Source: CAVPXC01 sp963709505
Lineage (GTDB): Bacteria; Chloroflexota; Anaerolineae; JAAEKA01
Reading direction: 5' to 3'
NCBI GenBank assembly: GCA_963709505.1
Contig: CAVPXC010000020.1
Coordinates: forward strand, 77,638 to 141,637
Length of the DNA stretch: 64,000 nt
Each line of letters begins with the position of its first letter. The first letter of the stretch is position 1. Below, piece after piece: positions 1-9,290 of the stretch. Below the pieces are notes generated by a model that saw only the letters and a list, made by a program, of their open reading frames with translations, had not been told where the DNA came from and did not search any database. The translations under genes and the position numbers were made by a program.

Positions 1-1
1 T

Positions 2-1827
2 CGATCGCGGGCCTGGCTGGTGATCGCACTGCTCGCCGGCCTGCTGGCCCTCGGCCCGCTGCTGGAAATCAATGGCCAGTCAATGTTCGACCTGGACGGA
101 TTGCAGGTAACCGTACCCCTGCCCTACATCCTTCTGCACTATCTGCCCTTTATCAAAGGCTTCCGCGCGCCTAACCGCTTTAGCATCGTGCTGATGCAGG
201 CGCTGGCGGTGCTGGCGGGGTTCGGGACGGCGTGGTTGTTGGGGAAGGTGTCACGAAGTCCCGGAGTGCGCAGCACCCCGTAGCGCCAGCGGAGTGGGCG
301 GAGCGGAGTGGAAGTGTCAAGTCTCAAGGGGTGTCTGCGGCAGGCCGAAAGTCCGGTCGAGAGTTGATCGCGATAGGGCTGGCGGTGCTATTGGCCGGCG
401 CAGTGCTGTTTGAGCATCTGGCTGTACCGATGCCCCTAACGGACTCGCGCGTGCCCGCGCCGTACAGTGCGATCGCACAGGAGCCGGGCGACTTCACGCT
501 GATGCAGCTGCCTATGGGCTGGCGCAACGGCTTTGGCGTCTTCGGCGCGGAGGACACCCGCGTCGAGTGGTACCAGTCGGTACACGGCAAGCCGATATTG
601 GGCGGTAACACATCCCGCAACCCTGCCTTCAAGCTGGAATACTTCAAGCGGTTGCCGCTGCTGCAGGCCATCACGGGCTTGGAACAGTATCAACCGCCCG
701 ACGAAGCTACCGATCAGGCCGCCCGAGCTAGCGCTGCGGAGCTGATGGCCCTGTGGAACGTGCGCTACCTGGTGGTCAACCCGCCCGTGCCCCAGCGCTA
801 TCCCTACGTAGACACCTGGCAGACCACGCAAGAGTACGTCCTGGACGTGGCGCCGATCGACCCGCAGCCGGTGTGGGACGAGGACGGCGTGCAGGTCTAT
901 GCTGTTCGCCAGCCGCAGGTACCTTTTCCCTTTGAACTGGATCTGGGCGGGCGCGACACCAACGCCTACCGCGGCCCCGGCTGGAGCGTCGACGAGGCCG
1001 ATATCGCCGGCGCCAACGGCATCTGGGTGGACGGAGAAAACGCCGAGGTCTACCTGCCGTTGCGCTTCGAAGACCCTCAACCTCTGCAACTGGTTTTGCG
1101 GGTTCAGCCCTTCGCCTACCCCAACGCGCCCGAACAGACCCTGTCAGCCGAGTTCAACGGCGTCGACCTGGGCAAACAGTTTTTGACGCCTGGCTGGCAA
1201 GAGCTGCGCCTGGCCGTGCCGGCCGAGGCCACCCTCTCCGGCCTGAACCGCCTTTCGCTGCGCTTCGGCCAGAGCGCCCGCCCCATGGACGTTCTGTCCG
1301 GCCAGGGTGTGATCGGCAACACCGGCGTGTTGCTGCCGGTCGACGTCGAGATCAACAGCGGCGGAGCGGCGCAGGACATCGGCTACATCACCGTGGCCGA
1401 TCCGGCTGGCGCCGGCCAGGACGCCTCCGCCGGCCGGCGCGGTTACAATCTCACCGCTCTCGACCCGCGCACCGGCAAAGTGCTGGATAAACGCGGCTTC
1501 GACACCTGGGCCAACACCGCCGAGGCCGAGCGCTTGGCCGAGTTCGTGGAGAACCTGCCCGCCGGCACAATCGTGCTCGGGGCCGTGCGCGACGATGCCA
1601 GCCGCTTCCTGACCGATCGGGCCGTCGCCGCGCTGGCCAGCCTGGGCAGCGCAGTGGATCTGCGCACGACGCCTGGCTTCGGCCACGCACTGATCGGCGT
1701 CAAAGGCACAGCGCCCGGCGCCGCAGCCGAAGTCAGCAGCCAAGAGGGCGCCTATCTCCGCCTGGCATCCGACCGGCGCTCGCTAGCCGCGGCCGTGGAC
1801 TGGGTCCGGCTGGAGAAAGCCCAATAA
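2..1827 (+). CDS. Polytopic membrane protein, C-terminal part (5' partial, frameshifted)
   Basis: The gene enters the window from the left. The first frame runs to about 283 and encodes hydrophobic helices followed by a conserved-looking FRAPNRF stretch. The downstream frame takes over from about 240 and continues to a stop at 1827, starting with another helix (about 365-420) and then a long extracytoplasmic region with beta-rich and Rossmann-like character. The style is that of the large Chloroflexota integral membrane proteins of the glycosyltransferase/YfhO type, but I do not recognise a named family. The two frames overlap in a low-complexity linker (242-350) that looks inserted, so the shift may come from that insertion rather than a point indel. 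The next gene is an independent DUF2723 membrane protein. Function unknown. Confidence 0.6.
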
Positions 1828-1858
1828 GCATCTGCAATCAAGTTGTCTTGAAAATACC

Positions 1859-2005
1859 CGACCAAGTTCGGGAGTCCGCGCTGCACACCGGACTCCTCGA
1901 CTTGTCGAGGCAGTCGGACTGGTCGGACCCTGAACAAGTTCAGGAGTCCGCGGTTGCCGAAGGGACATTGCGCTCCGCTGTTTTCATCTCATTGAGGTGC
2001 CCGGC
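1859..2005 (+). repeat. Intergenic repeat with 72-bp spaced direct copies
   Basis: The motif AAGTTC(G/A)GGAGTCCGCG occurs at 1864-1880 and again at 1936-1952, with inverted GGACTCC/GGAGTCC pieces between them. The stretch GGTTGCCGAAGGGA near 1952 resembles the tail of the dispersed R1 repeat at 32356-32370. No coding potential is evident between 1828 and 2032. Confidence 0.5.
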
Positions 2006-2032
2006 CGCCCTTGATTTGGGCACCAACTTCCC

Positions 2033-4213
2033 ATGATCTTATCCGCTCAGAATCCGCGCTTGCGGCTTGATCTACTGTTGGCTCTCCTGGCCGGCTCAGG
2101 TGCTGCCATCGTTTACTTTCTTGGCTCGGCGCCGGGCGTGCTCTTTGGCGACGGCGGCGAGCTGCAATTTGCCGCCTGGACGGCCGGCCTGCCGCATCCC
2201 ACCGGCTATCCGCTGTACATGACGCTTGGCTGGGCATGGTCGCACCTGCTCGATGCGGCCGCCCTCGCACCGCCGGCGCGCGCCATGACGCTGTTGTCGG
2301 TACTGTTTGGCGGGCTTGCAGTGGGTTTGACCTACCTGCTGGCTCGCGCCTTGATCGATTTGGGTCTGCCGCAGGCTTCACCTGTGCTGCAACGCCTGGC
2401 AGCCCTGCTAGCCGCATTGACCTTTGCCTTCACCCCTACGTTCTGGAGCCAGGCCGTCGTGACTGAGGTGTACACGCTGCATGCGGCTTTTGTGGCGCTC
2501 ATTTTGTGGCTGGTGTTGCTGTGGAGGGTGGAGAGTGTAGAGTGCAGAGTGAAGAGTGAAGGGTGGATCCCCCGAGTTCGCGGAGTGGAGAGTGCTTCGC
2601 TCGGGCCGGTCTGTGCGCAGCCTCCTGGCGGAGCACCCCGGAGGGGCGAAGGGACCGACCGAGCCCCATCTGGCCGCATCGACCCTTTGCTTGCCGCCCT
2701 AGCCCTAACATTCGGCCTCAGCCTGGCCCATCATCGCACAACTCTCCTCCTGGCGCCGTTTGTGCTGGGGTTTCTTGCCTGGCAGGCGCCGGCAGGCTAT
2801 TGGCGCCACCACAGGCGTGACATCCTCTGGATGGCTTTGCTGGCTTTGGCTCCGCTGCTGCTGTACTTCTATGTCCCGCTGCGCGCAAACGCCACGCCCT
2901 ATTTGACGATGACAATCCAGCCGGGCCAGCCCGTTTCGCTGCTCGATCGCTCGCCGGCCGGTTTGATTAGCTACCTGCTCGGCCGCGGCTTCGCCGGCGA
3001 GCTGCAAAGCCTGTCTGCAGCCCTCACTGCGACGCCCGGCCTGTTGGGCCGCTTCGCCGCCGAGTTGACGCCGCTGGGCGCCGGTCTGGCCATGCTGGGT
3101 GTCGGCGTCTTGATCGCCCGCCGCCGCTGGGGCCTCCTCTGGCTGACCGGCGGCAGCTTTGCGGCTCTAACCGCCTTCAACCTCTTTTACACCATCGGCG
3201 ACATCGCCGTCTTCTACGTCCCATCATACCTCATTGCCTGCACTTGGGTCGGCGTCGCCATGGCTTGGTTGACGAGCCTGATACGCATCCCCCGTCCCGT
3301 CTCGCAGTCCCCCTCCGAGGTACAAGAAATCCAACCCACCTCCAAACAAACGACAACAGGAAGCAGCGGAAATCCATCGGGTACCTTCCCATTCGCTGTC
3401 CTCCCATTCGTTGTGATATTTCTTCTCCTCCCCACCTACCTCTTCGTCAGCCACGCCGCGTCCCTCGATCGCAGCCAGGATACCCGCGCTCAGGACTGGT
3501 GGGATGCCCTGCTAGCTGCCAACCCGCCGCAGGGCGCAATGCTCATCAGCAACGACCGCGACGAGATGATGCCGCTGTGGTACATGCAGCAAGTCGAAGG
3601 CCGGCGCCCCGATCTGGCCGGCGTCTTTCCCCTGCTGCTGACCGGCGAAGGCTCCGCTCCGCTGCGCTCCGAGACTTCGTGGGCCACCATCGGCCAGGCG
3701 GTGGATAGCGCGCTGGCCACCGGCCGGCCCGTTAGCCTGATCAAGCCCATGCCCGGTTTGGAGATCAAAGCTCAGCTTGGCCCGCCCGGCGCCGCCGGGC
3801 TCACCCCGGTGCTCGGTCCAGCCGTCACCGGCCCACCCGCTCACCCCCAGGATGTTATCATCGGCGACGAGGTCCGGCTGATTGGCTACACCGGCGAGCC
3901 GGGAACCGTCCAGCCGGGGCAGTCCCTGGCCATCGACTTGTACTGGCAACCGCTACGCACGCTGCCGGCCAACTACACCAGCTTCGTGCAATTGCTATCG
4001 CCTGACGGCAACAAGGTCGCCCAGAGCGACCATCTCGTCGGCGGCGAGTATTATCCAACCGGCCTCTGGCAGCCTGGCGAGACGCTGCTCGATCGCCACA
4101 CACTGGACGTGCCGGACAGCGCGCCGCCTGGTCCATACCGGCTGTTCGTTGGCCTGTATGAGCTTGTTGATGGCGAGGCGCGAACGGTAGGTGGAGTGAT
4201 GGTGAATGGGTAA
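2033..4213 (+). CDS. DUF2723 polytopic membrane protein (TMEM260/O-mannosyltransferase-like)
   Basis: The 726-residue protein begins with a membrane helix and then has the DUF2723 hallmark: a GDGGELQFAAWTAGL stretch followed by HPTGYPLY (residues about 40-62). DUF2723 proteins are predicted GT-C type glycosyltransferases of the cytoplasmic membrane. About ten hydrophobic helices follow up to residue 470, then a soluble C-terminal beta domain (about 610-720) that recurs at the end of membrane glycosyltransferase-like proteins in this phylum. Two linkers are unusual. Residues about 163-220 are encoded by tandem 7-bp GTGGAGA-type repeats and neighbouring repeat DNA inserted in frame, and residues about 420-455 are hydrophilic and low in complexity. 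The glycosyl acceptor and donor are not predictable. Family call good, enzymatic role inferred. Confidence 0.8.
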   Translation: MILSAQNPRLRLDLLLALLAGSGAAIVYFLGSAPGVLFGDGGELQFAAWTAGLPHPTGYPLYMTLGWAWSHLLDAAALAPPARAMTLLSVLFGGLAVGLTYLLARALIDLGLPQASPVLQRLAALLAALTFAFTPTFWSQAVVTEVYTLHAAFVALILWLVLLWRVESVECRVKSEGWIPRVRGVESASLGPVCAQPPGGAPRRGEGTDRAPSGRIDPLLAALALTFGLSLAHHRTTLLLAPFVLGFLAWQAPAGYWRHHRRDILWMALLALAPLLLYFYVPLRANATPYLTMTIQPGQPVSLLDRSPAGLISYLLGRGFAGELQSLSAALTATPGLLGRFAAELTPLGAGLAMLGVGVLIARRRWGLLWLTGGSFAALTAFNLFYTIGDIAVFYVPSYLIACTWVGVAMAWLTSLIRIPRPVSQSPSEVQEIQPTSKQTTTGSSGNPSGTFPFAVLPFVVIFLLLPTYLFVSHAASLDRSQDTRAQDWWDALLAANPPQGAMLISNDRDEMMPLWYMQQVEGRRPDLAGVFPLLLTGEGSAPLRSETSWATIGQAVDSALATGRPVSLIKPMPGLEIKAQLGPPGAAGLTPVLGPAVTGPPAHPQDVIIGDEVRLIGYTGEPGTVQPGQSLAIDLYWQPLRTLPANYTSFVQLLSPDGNKVAQSDHLVGGEYYPTGLWQPGETLLDRHTLDVPDSAPPGPYRLFVGLYELVDGEARTVGGVMVNG
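2521..2567 (+). repeat. Heptad array H1 inside a coding region
   Basis: Six complete 7-bp units of the form GTGNAGR and a partial seventh lie in a row within the DUF2723 gene. Because 21 bp is three units and seven codons, the array keeps the reading frame and adds a Val/Glu/Arg/Ser-rich loop between two membrane helices. The unit is the same as in the long array at 25233-25427. Confidence 0.85.
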
Positions 4214-4743
4214 GTCCAGTCAGGCCGCGCCAAGGCCATGAATTGCATCTCCCCCGCCGTCCCCGAGGTTCCCGCCGAGGTCGATCGTTATCGCCGCCTC
4301 GTGGGATTTCTGCTGGGTTTCGCCTTAGGCTTGGTGTACACGCTGGAATGGACCGAAACTGACCACGATCGCTTCATCTCACGATTCCCTCGTTTTCAAA
4401 ACGGCTTCGCCACACAGAACACGCGGTCTATTCTATTCACCGATTGCTGAATTTGCAAAGATCGGACACAGCTGCCCGTGATTCCAGGCGCTTTTTGGTC
4501 GCCGCTTTTCCGGCCTCGCTGTGCACCACTTGCTCGACCCGAGTGGGCTTTTGGCGGCTACTCACCACTGCCTATGTTTTGACGGACAAGGTCTTCGCTT
4601 ATACAATACCGCTGTCAATCGGGTGACCCCAGGTGCTTAAACGCGCCAGCGGACTCCCCACTGCGCGGGGCCATGCCATGTCGTTATTGTGACGACTCCG
4701 CTTTCTGTTTTTCGGCCTTCTCCCTTCCAAAGAGGTATCACTT
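4214..4743 (+). other. Intergenic region, no gene recognised
   Basis: About 530 bp between the DUF2723 gene and the DinB-like gene. Short open frames are present but show no family resemblance, signal or ribosome binding site. The only supported element is the promoter at 4579-4607. Confidence 0.5.
4579..4607 (+). promoter_or_regulatory. Sigma70-type promoter for dinB-like/hemH operon
   Basis: TTGACG (4579-4584), a 17-bp spacer and TACAAT (4602-4607) give a near-consensus housekeeping promoter. It would start transcription near 4614, about 130 nt before the DinB-like start codon at 4744. Confidence 0.65.
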
Positions 4744-5211
4744 ATGGGACTTCGTGACACGTTAACAGGCGTCGTGAGCAGCCTTTTGCTGGAGCGGCCG
4801 TTCAAGAACAAAGACATGGCCGAGATCGCTCAAGAGATGAATTTATCCGGCGGCCGGCTGAAACGCACTTTTGCTGCAGCCAAGGACAACCCGGACAACC
4901 GCCGGCTGCTGAGCCACATCGTGGGCATGGAGCGTTGGGGGCAGAGCCGGCTGGGCGTCGCCCTTGGCGAACCCTTGACCATGGACGAGTACGACGGCTA
5001 CCGGCCGCCACCCCAGGCAACCTGGCCCGCCTTGCAGGACGCCTTCTCCGAGACGCGCCAACAGACCGTAGCCTTGATCCAGCAGTTGGGTCAGACCCAT
5101 GTCGCCAACATCAAGGTGCCGCACAACCAATTCGGCCCGCTCAGCGTGCGCAGTTGGCTACGCTACCTGGAGCTGCACGCCAATCTGGAGGCAAAGAAGC
5201 TGAAATCGTGA
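4744..5211 (+). CDS. DinB-like four-helix protein
   Basis: A 155-residue soluble protein with the pattern of the DinB/YfiT-like four-helix bundle: SHIVGMERWGQSRL near residues 58-71 and a late ELHAN motif near 146-150 supplying the second histidine. Many members bind a divalent metal through three histidines and act as thiol transferases or remain uncharacterised. The ATG follows an AGAGG ribosome binding site. The stop overlaps the GTG start of ferrochelatase by 4 bp (GTGA), so translation of the two is probably coupled. A link to haem synthesis is suggested only by this coupling. Confidence 0.65.
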   Translation: MGLRDTLTGVVSSLLLERPFKNKDMAEIAQEMNLSGGRLKRTFAAAKDNPDNRRLLSHIVGMERWGQSRLGVALGEPLTMDEYDGYRPPPQATWPALQDAFSETRQQTVALIQQLGQTHVANIKVPHNQFGPLSVRSWLRYLELHANLEAKKLKS

Positions 5212-6254
5212 CAACACGCACCGGCGTACTGCTTGTCAACACCGGCTCCCCCGACTCGCCTGAAGTGCCCGACGTCCGGCGCTACCTCGGCCAGTTCCTG
5301 ATGGACGGCCGGGTGCTTGATATGCCGTGGCCTTTGCGGAAGCTAATCGTCAGTGGCATCATTCTGCCCTTACGCCCCAAGCGCTCGGCGGGGGCCTATC
5401 GGGCGATCTGGTGGCCCGAGGGCTCACCGCAGGTCGTTCTGAGCCAGCGGCTGGCGGAGAGCTTGCAGGCTGCAACCCCCATGCCCGTGGCGCTTGCTAT
5501 GCGCTACGGCAACCCGTCCATTGAAAACGGATTGACCGCGCTGGTGCAGCGCGACGCAAGTGAAGTGCTGTTGATCCCGCTGTTTCCTCACCACGCGATG
5601 TCCACCACGGAATCGGTGGTCGAGGAGACAAAGGCCGTGTTGGCCCAGCTGAGACCGGGGATGTCTCTGCGCGTTCTGCCGCCTTTCTACGACAATCCCT
5701 TATACCTCGACGCACTGATCGCCAGCGCCCAGTCCTACCTGGCGCAAAGGTACGATCACTTGCTCTTCAGCTACCATGGCCTGCCAGAGCGCCACCTCCG
5801 CAAGACTGACCCCACCGGGAGCCATTGCCTGCGAGTTGCCAGCTGTTGCACCACTCCCAGCCCTGCACACGCCACCTGCTATCGCCACCAGGTGCTGACG
5901 ACGACCGAGTTGTTCGTCCATCGCTCGGGTGTGCCAGCCGACAAAACCTCGGTCGCCTTCCAGAGCCGCCTGGGCCGCGACACTTGGCTGCAACCCTCCA
6001 CAGCTGGCGAGCTGGCGCGGCTGGCACAGACCGGCGTGCAGCGGCTGCTTGTGCTCTGTCCGGCCTTCGTCGCCGACTGCCTGGAGACTCTCGAGGAGAT
6101 CGGGCACGCCGGCCGTGAGACCTTCCTGGCGGCCGGCGGCGAGTCGTTCACGCTGATTCCTGCGCTCAACGACCAGGTCCAGTGGGTGACAGCGTTAAAA
6201 CAGTTGATCGAGACTGCCCCGAGCTACGTTACGCCGATTGCCCCGGAGGAATAA
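5208..6254 (+). CDS. hemH: Ferrochelatase (protoporphyrin/coproporphyrin ferrochelatase)
   Basis: Inserts Fe2+ into a porphyrin in the last steps of haem synthesis. The 348-residue product starts at GTG 5208, coupled to the previous gene. It shows the N-terminal GVLLVNTGSPDSP motif, the FSYHGLPERH catalytic histidine region (H190) and a conserved acidic site in CLETLEEIGH (about 291-300). Residues 207-224 hold four cysteines (C207, C213, C214, C224) in the internal segment where some bacterial ferrochelatases carry a [2Fe-2S] cluster, so this enzyme may be an Fe-S type. Length matches the bacterial family. Transcription ends at the strong hairpin at 6319-6361. Confidence 0.92.
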   Translation: MTTRTGVLLVNTGSPDSPEVPDVRRYLGQFLMDGRVLDMPWPLRKLIVSGIILPLRPKRSAGAYRAIWWPEGSPQVVLSQRLAESLQAATPMPVALAMRYGNPSIENGLTALVQRDASEVLLIPLFPHHAMSTTESVVEETKAVLAQLRPGMSLRVLPPFYDNPLYLDALIASAQSYLAQRYDHLLFSYHGLPERHLRKTDPTGSHCLRVASCCTTPSPAHATCYRHQVLTTTELFVHRSGVPADKTSVAFQSRLGRDTWLQPSTAGELARLAQTGVQRLLVLCPAFVADCLETLEEIGHAGRETFLAAGGESFTLIPALNDQVQWVTALKQLIETAPSYVTPIAPEE

Positions 6255-6318
6255 GCGTGTTGTCGGCCAGCGTGCTGCCCTGCCCGATACCATCGTGATC
6301 ACGGGGAAACTACAACGC

Positions 6319-6361
6319 AAAAGCCCTGCCTGGTTCATTTTCGGCCAGGCAGGGCTTTTTT
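6319..6361. terminator. Bidirectional rho-independent terminator
   Basis: A perfect 15-bp stem (6319-6333 with 6345-6359, 11-nt loop) rich in GC at its core, with an A run on the left and a T run on the right. It lies between the convergent hemH and serpin genes and can terminate both. Confidence 0.9.
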
Positions 6362-6382
6362 CATTACACCAAGGACCGATCC

Positions 6383-7558
6383 CTACGTCTCCGGTGCTGT
6401 AGGATCGACAACCCGTCCTAGGAACAAGATGCTGCCAGTAGCGTTGTCGCGTATCAGGAAAAGGAAGGGATGGTCGGCTCGAAAGACAGGGGACGGTGGC
6501 GGCATGCTTCTCAACCCCATCACGACCGCGGTGGCCGCTGCGGCCTCGGTGCCCTCCTCGTTGACGTCGACAAAGGCTTTGTGCAACACCGCCGTGATGC
6601 ACAGCATAGCCTTCCCGTCCAAACCCGCAAAGTTAGCCCTCCCTTCGTCGAAGGCGTCAGTCATGCCCATCGCTTTCAATACTTCGTCCAGGCGGAACGC
6701 AGCGCTGAGTTTAAACCTGGGCAAAAAGACCTCTACCCTGGTCTCCCACAGGCGCTTGGTCCAGTGCTCCAGGGCATCGGGGGTTAGCCGGGCCTCCAGC
6801 GCTGCCAGGCCGTCGACGGTTCGGGGTAACAGCACGATCATCGACAGCGCGCCGCCCACATACAGCAGCTCCAGAATCTGCAGGTCGTCGCTCTCGCCAT
6901 AGCCACACTCCAGCTTCTGTGCCATCATGGGGACAGTGACGCGCTTGCCGGACAGCAGCGAAAAATCCGCATCCCGGGTGCTGGCTTTTTCGAACTGGCT
7001 TGCCCAGTTGCCCTTAAAGAAGATCGCATTCGTCAGCACCAGGCGGGTCAGCGTATTGATGATGTCGGGCGGAATCAGATCTTGGATCTTCTCGTTGGTC
7101 TCCTGCTCGACCCAGGCATTGATCTGCTGGCGGGCTGCTTCCGGGTCACGATAATCCACGGCGGTGAGCGATACGCCGTAGTTGACCTTGACCAGATCGA
7201 AGAACGAGTCAAGAAAAGGATAGTCGACGTGCGGCCAGAGTGCGTTGGCGACGCTAAGCTGGACGTCGCCGCCAGCCTGGATGTCCCTGAGCAGCGCCTC
7301 CAGCCTGGCAAAAGCAGGATGCAGCGCCTCCTGAGGCAGTAAGAAGTGCAACACATCGGCCATCTGGGCCTCGGTGACACCGCGCGCGCCGGCGTAGGTC
7401 ATGGCAAGGGCGGTCGAGATGCTGTAGGAAGAGAAGAACAGATTGCCATCCTCCTGGCGCAGTTGTTGGTAGAGATCGAGGGCATAAGCGGTGTTGCCCT
7501 CGATGAGTGTTCTCGCGCCGGCATCGATCGCGTTGTTGGTAGAAACGGGCTGGGTCAT
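6383..7558 (-). CDS. Serpin, predicted inhibitory
   Basis: A 391-residue serpin-family protein. Serpins trap serine or cysteine proteases by inserting the cleaved reactive loop into beta-sheet A. The fold signatures are present (NLFFSSYSISTALAM near 40, TNAIFFKGNWASQF near 180, HPFLFLIRDNATGSILFLGRV near the C-terminus). The hinge beginning at residue 334 reads EEGTEAAAATA, which is the inhibitory consensus, and counting from it places Arg350-Ser351 at P1-P1', so a trypsin-like target is predicted. No signal peptide is visible, suggesting a cytoplasmic role. The start at 7558 is chosen because GGAGG lies 7 nt upstream; a longer frame to 7609 lacks a good site. Confidence 0.92.
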   Translation of the reverse strand: MTQPVSTNNAIDAGARTLIEGNTAYALDLYQQLRQEDGNLFFSSYSISTALAMTYAGARGVTEAQMADVLHFLLPQEALHPAFARLEALLRDIQAGGDVQLSVANALWPHVDYPFLDSFFDLVKVNYGVSLTAVDYRDPEAARQQINAWVEQETNEKIQDLIPPDIINTLTRLVLTNAIFFKGNWASQFEKASTRDADFSLLSGKRVTVPMMAQKLECGYGESDDLQILELLYVGGALSMIVLLPRTVDGLAALEARLTPDALEHWTKRLWETRVEVFLPRFKLSAAFRLDEVLKAMGMTDAFDEGRANFAGLDGKAMLCITAVLHKAFVDVNEEGTEAAAATAVVMGLRSMPPPSPVFRADHPFLFLIRDNATGSILFLGRVVDPTAPET

Positions 7559-7605
7559 ATCAGCCTCCATCGGTATGCTGTAGAGTGAGAAGGACTCCCT
7601 GCCCT

Positions 7606-9094
7606 TCATCCGTCGTACGCATGGGTGAGCGCCTGGCGGTGGCCGTCTGGCGCGCCCGCCTGCGTATGGCCATCATGGCTAGCCGAATCTGGCCCGAGCT
7701 CCTGCCCATCTGCCGGATGAGCTGTGAAGGCCTGTAGGGCAGCAAACTCGGCGTGGAAGGCGTCGACGATGCTTTCGGGGTCGGGAACGAGCTTGGCGTT
7801 GGTCATCACGCCGACTACCACCTCGCCCACGTAGCTGAAAATGCTGATCCCCAGCCCGATGCCGGCCGTCTGCGGCACCCAGAAGTTGACCTGCCGGATG
7901 GGGTTGCCAGCCAGATACAGCCTGTGGCGCGGGCCGACGACGTTGGTCATCACCGCCGAGGTCTTGCTGGTGAAGAACTTGACCACCAGGCGCTCGATCT
8001 GGATGGGTGTCATGCCGATGGTCGACACGATGCCGTACAGAGCGTAAGCCTCTGGCGTGTGCTTGAGCTGATCCATGCGCCGCTTGAGCTCGTGCAGCCT
8101 GCCCAGCGGATCGGTCAGGCCCACGGGCAAAGCCAACACTACCAAGCCGAAGTGGTTGCCCAGCTTCTCCAGCGCCTCCTCGGCCGAACGGATATCTACC
8201 GGCACCATGGCCCGCACGTCGATGCCGTCGACGGACTGGCCTCTCCCTTGCATGTAACGCCGCAAGGCGCCGGCCACCGAGGCCAGGATCACGTCGTTGA
8301 CGGTTCCACCTGTCGCCCGCCCCACTGCCTTGACCTGGTCCAACGGCAGCGGCTGCGACCAGGCCGTGCGTCGCGCGACGCTTAGCTCACCCTTGAGCAG
8401 CGTTCGCGAAGTCGGGCAGCAACAGCGTCACGCGCGCCAAAGAGGTTGCCAGACCCACAGCGGTTTGGGCCATCCCTGCGGCGCGTGTCGGGTTCCGCAG
8501 TAGATCGACACTGCCGTTCGCCACCTCACGCGTCGTGGACACGGCCAGGCGTGCTGGACGTAGCATAGTAGACGCAAGCCCCCGCGACAGCCGCTTCTGG
8601 CTGGGCTGCGGCGCAGGCCAGGGAGCATCCGCCTTGTCGTCGCACAAGGAGAGCAGCACGTGCATCAAGGCGATGCCGTCGGCGATCGAGTGATGCAGCC
8701 GGCAGAAGAGCACACACCCCTCGCCATAGTTCTCAACCAGGTGAAATTGCCACAGCGGCCGGGAGAGATCGAGCGGTGTGCTGGCCAGGTCGTTCACCAC
8801 CACCTTGAGCGCTGCCAAATCCCCAGGAGCCGGCAAGGCAATGCGGTGTAAATGGGACTCCAGCTCGAAATTCGGATCCGTTTCCCAATAGTGCTGGTGC
8901 AGAGAGAGCCTGGGCGTTACAACTCGCTGCTTGAAACGTTCGAAGCGCAAGAGCCTGTGTTCGACCGTGGCCTTGAGGCGTTCATACTCCATGGGCCGGT
9001 CGAACTCGAAGAACCCCGCAATCATCATCGGGTTGGTGGGGCTTTCCATCTGAAACCAACCCGCATCTGCGTTAGACATTGGTTGTCGAGACAT
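7606..9094 (-). CDS. Wax ester synthase/diacylglycerol acyltransferase (WS/DGAT), frameshifted
   Basis: Transfers fatty acyl groups from acyl-CoA to long-chain alcohols or diacylglycerol for storage lipid synthesis. The N-terminal half (8387-9094) carries the catalytic HHSIADG motif (H134, H135, D139). The C-terminal half (7606 to about 8400) continues in another frame from LLKGELS and contains TVNDVILASVAGALRRY and the late PxGPRxxLYLAGxP-like region. The break lies at about 8390-8402, where a 1-base change fuses them cleanly, so an indel error or a recent mutation is likely. An AAAGGAA ribosome binding site precedes 9094. The serpin follows 48 bp downstream on the same strand. The combined length of about 490 residues fits the family. 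Confidence 0.85.
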
Positions 9095-9099
9095 CGTCT

Positions 9100-9290
9100 G
9101 TTCCTTTCCGGTCTCCGAAACTTACACAAATCTACCATTGCTGGACCCGTCATGCGAGCCGGTCAGGTAGATCGCCGTTCGGTTCCTGCTTCAGTGAGAA
9201 CCGCCTGGAGCCCAGGACTTACACTCTCTCCACAGGCGTAGCTTCCCGCGGAACTCGCGGTAGTCCATGCGGCCAGGTTCAACGCCGCAT
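9100..9290 (-). ncRNA. Probable omega/reRNA region of TnpB
   Basis: TnpB nucleases of IS200/IS605 and IS607 elements use a guide RNA transcribed from the 3' end of tnpB to the element end. The interval from inside the tnpB C-terminus to the gap before the WS/DGAT gene is where it should lie. I cannot fix its boundaries or fold from sequence alone; the call rests on position. Confidence 0.3.

Noticed and set aside
436..1089. Long open frame on the minus strand
   Set aside because: It is antisense to the membrane protein gene, has no family resemblance, and is the usual high-GC shadow.
4238..4450. Small ORF between DUF2723 and DinB-like genes
   Set aside because: No ribosome binding site, no family pattern, and the promoter of the next operon lies further downstream.
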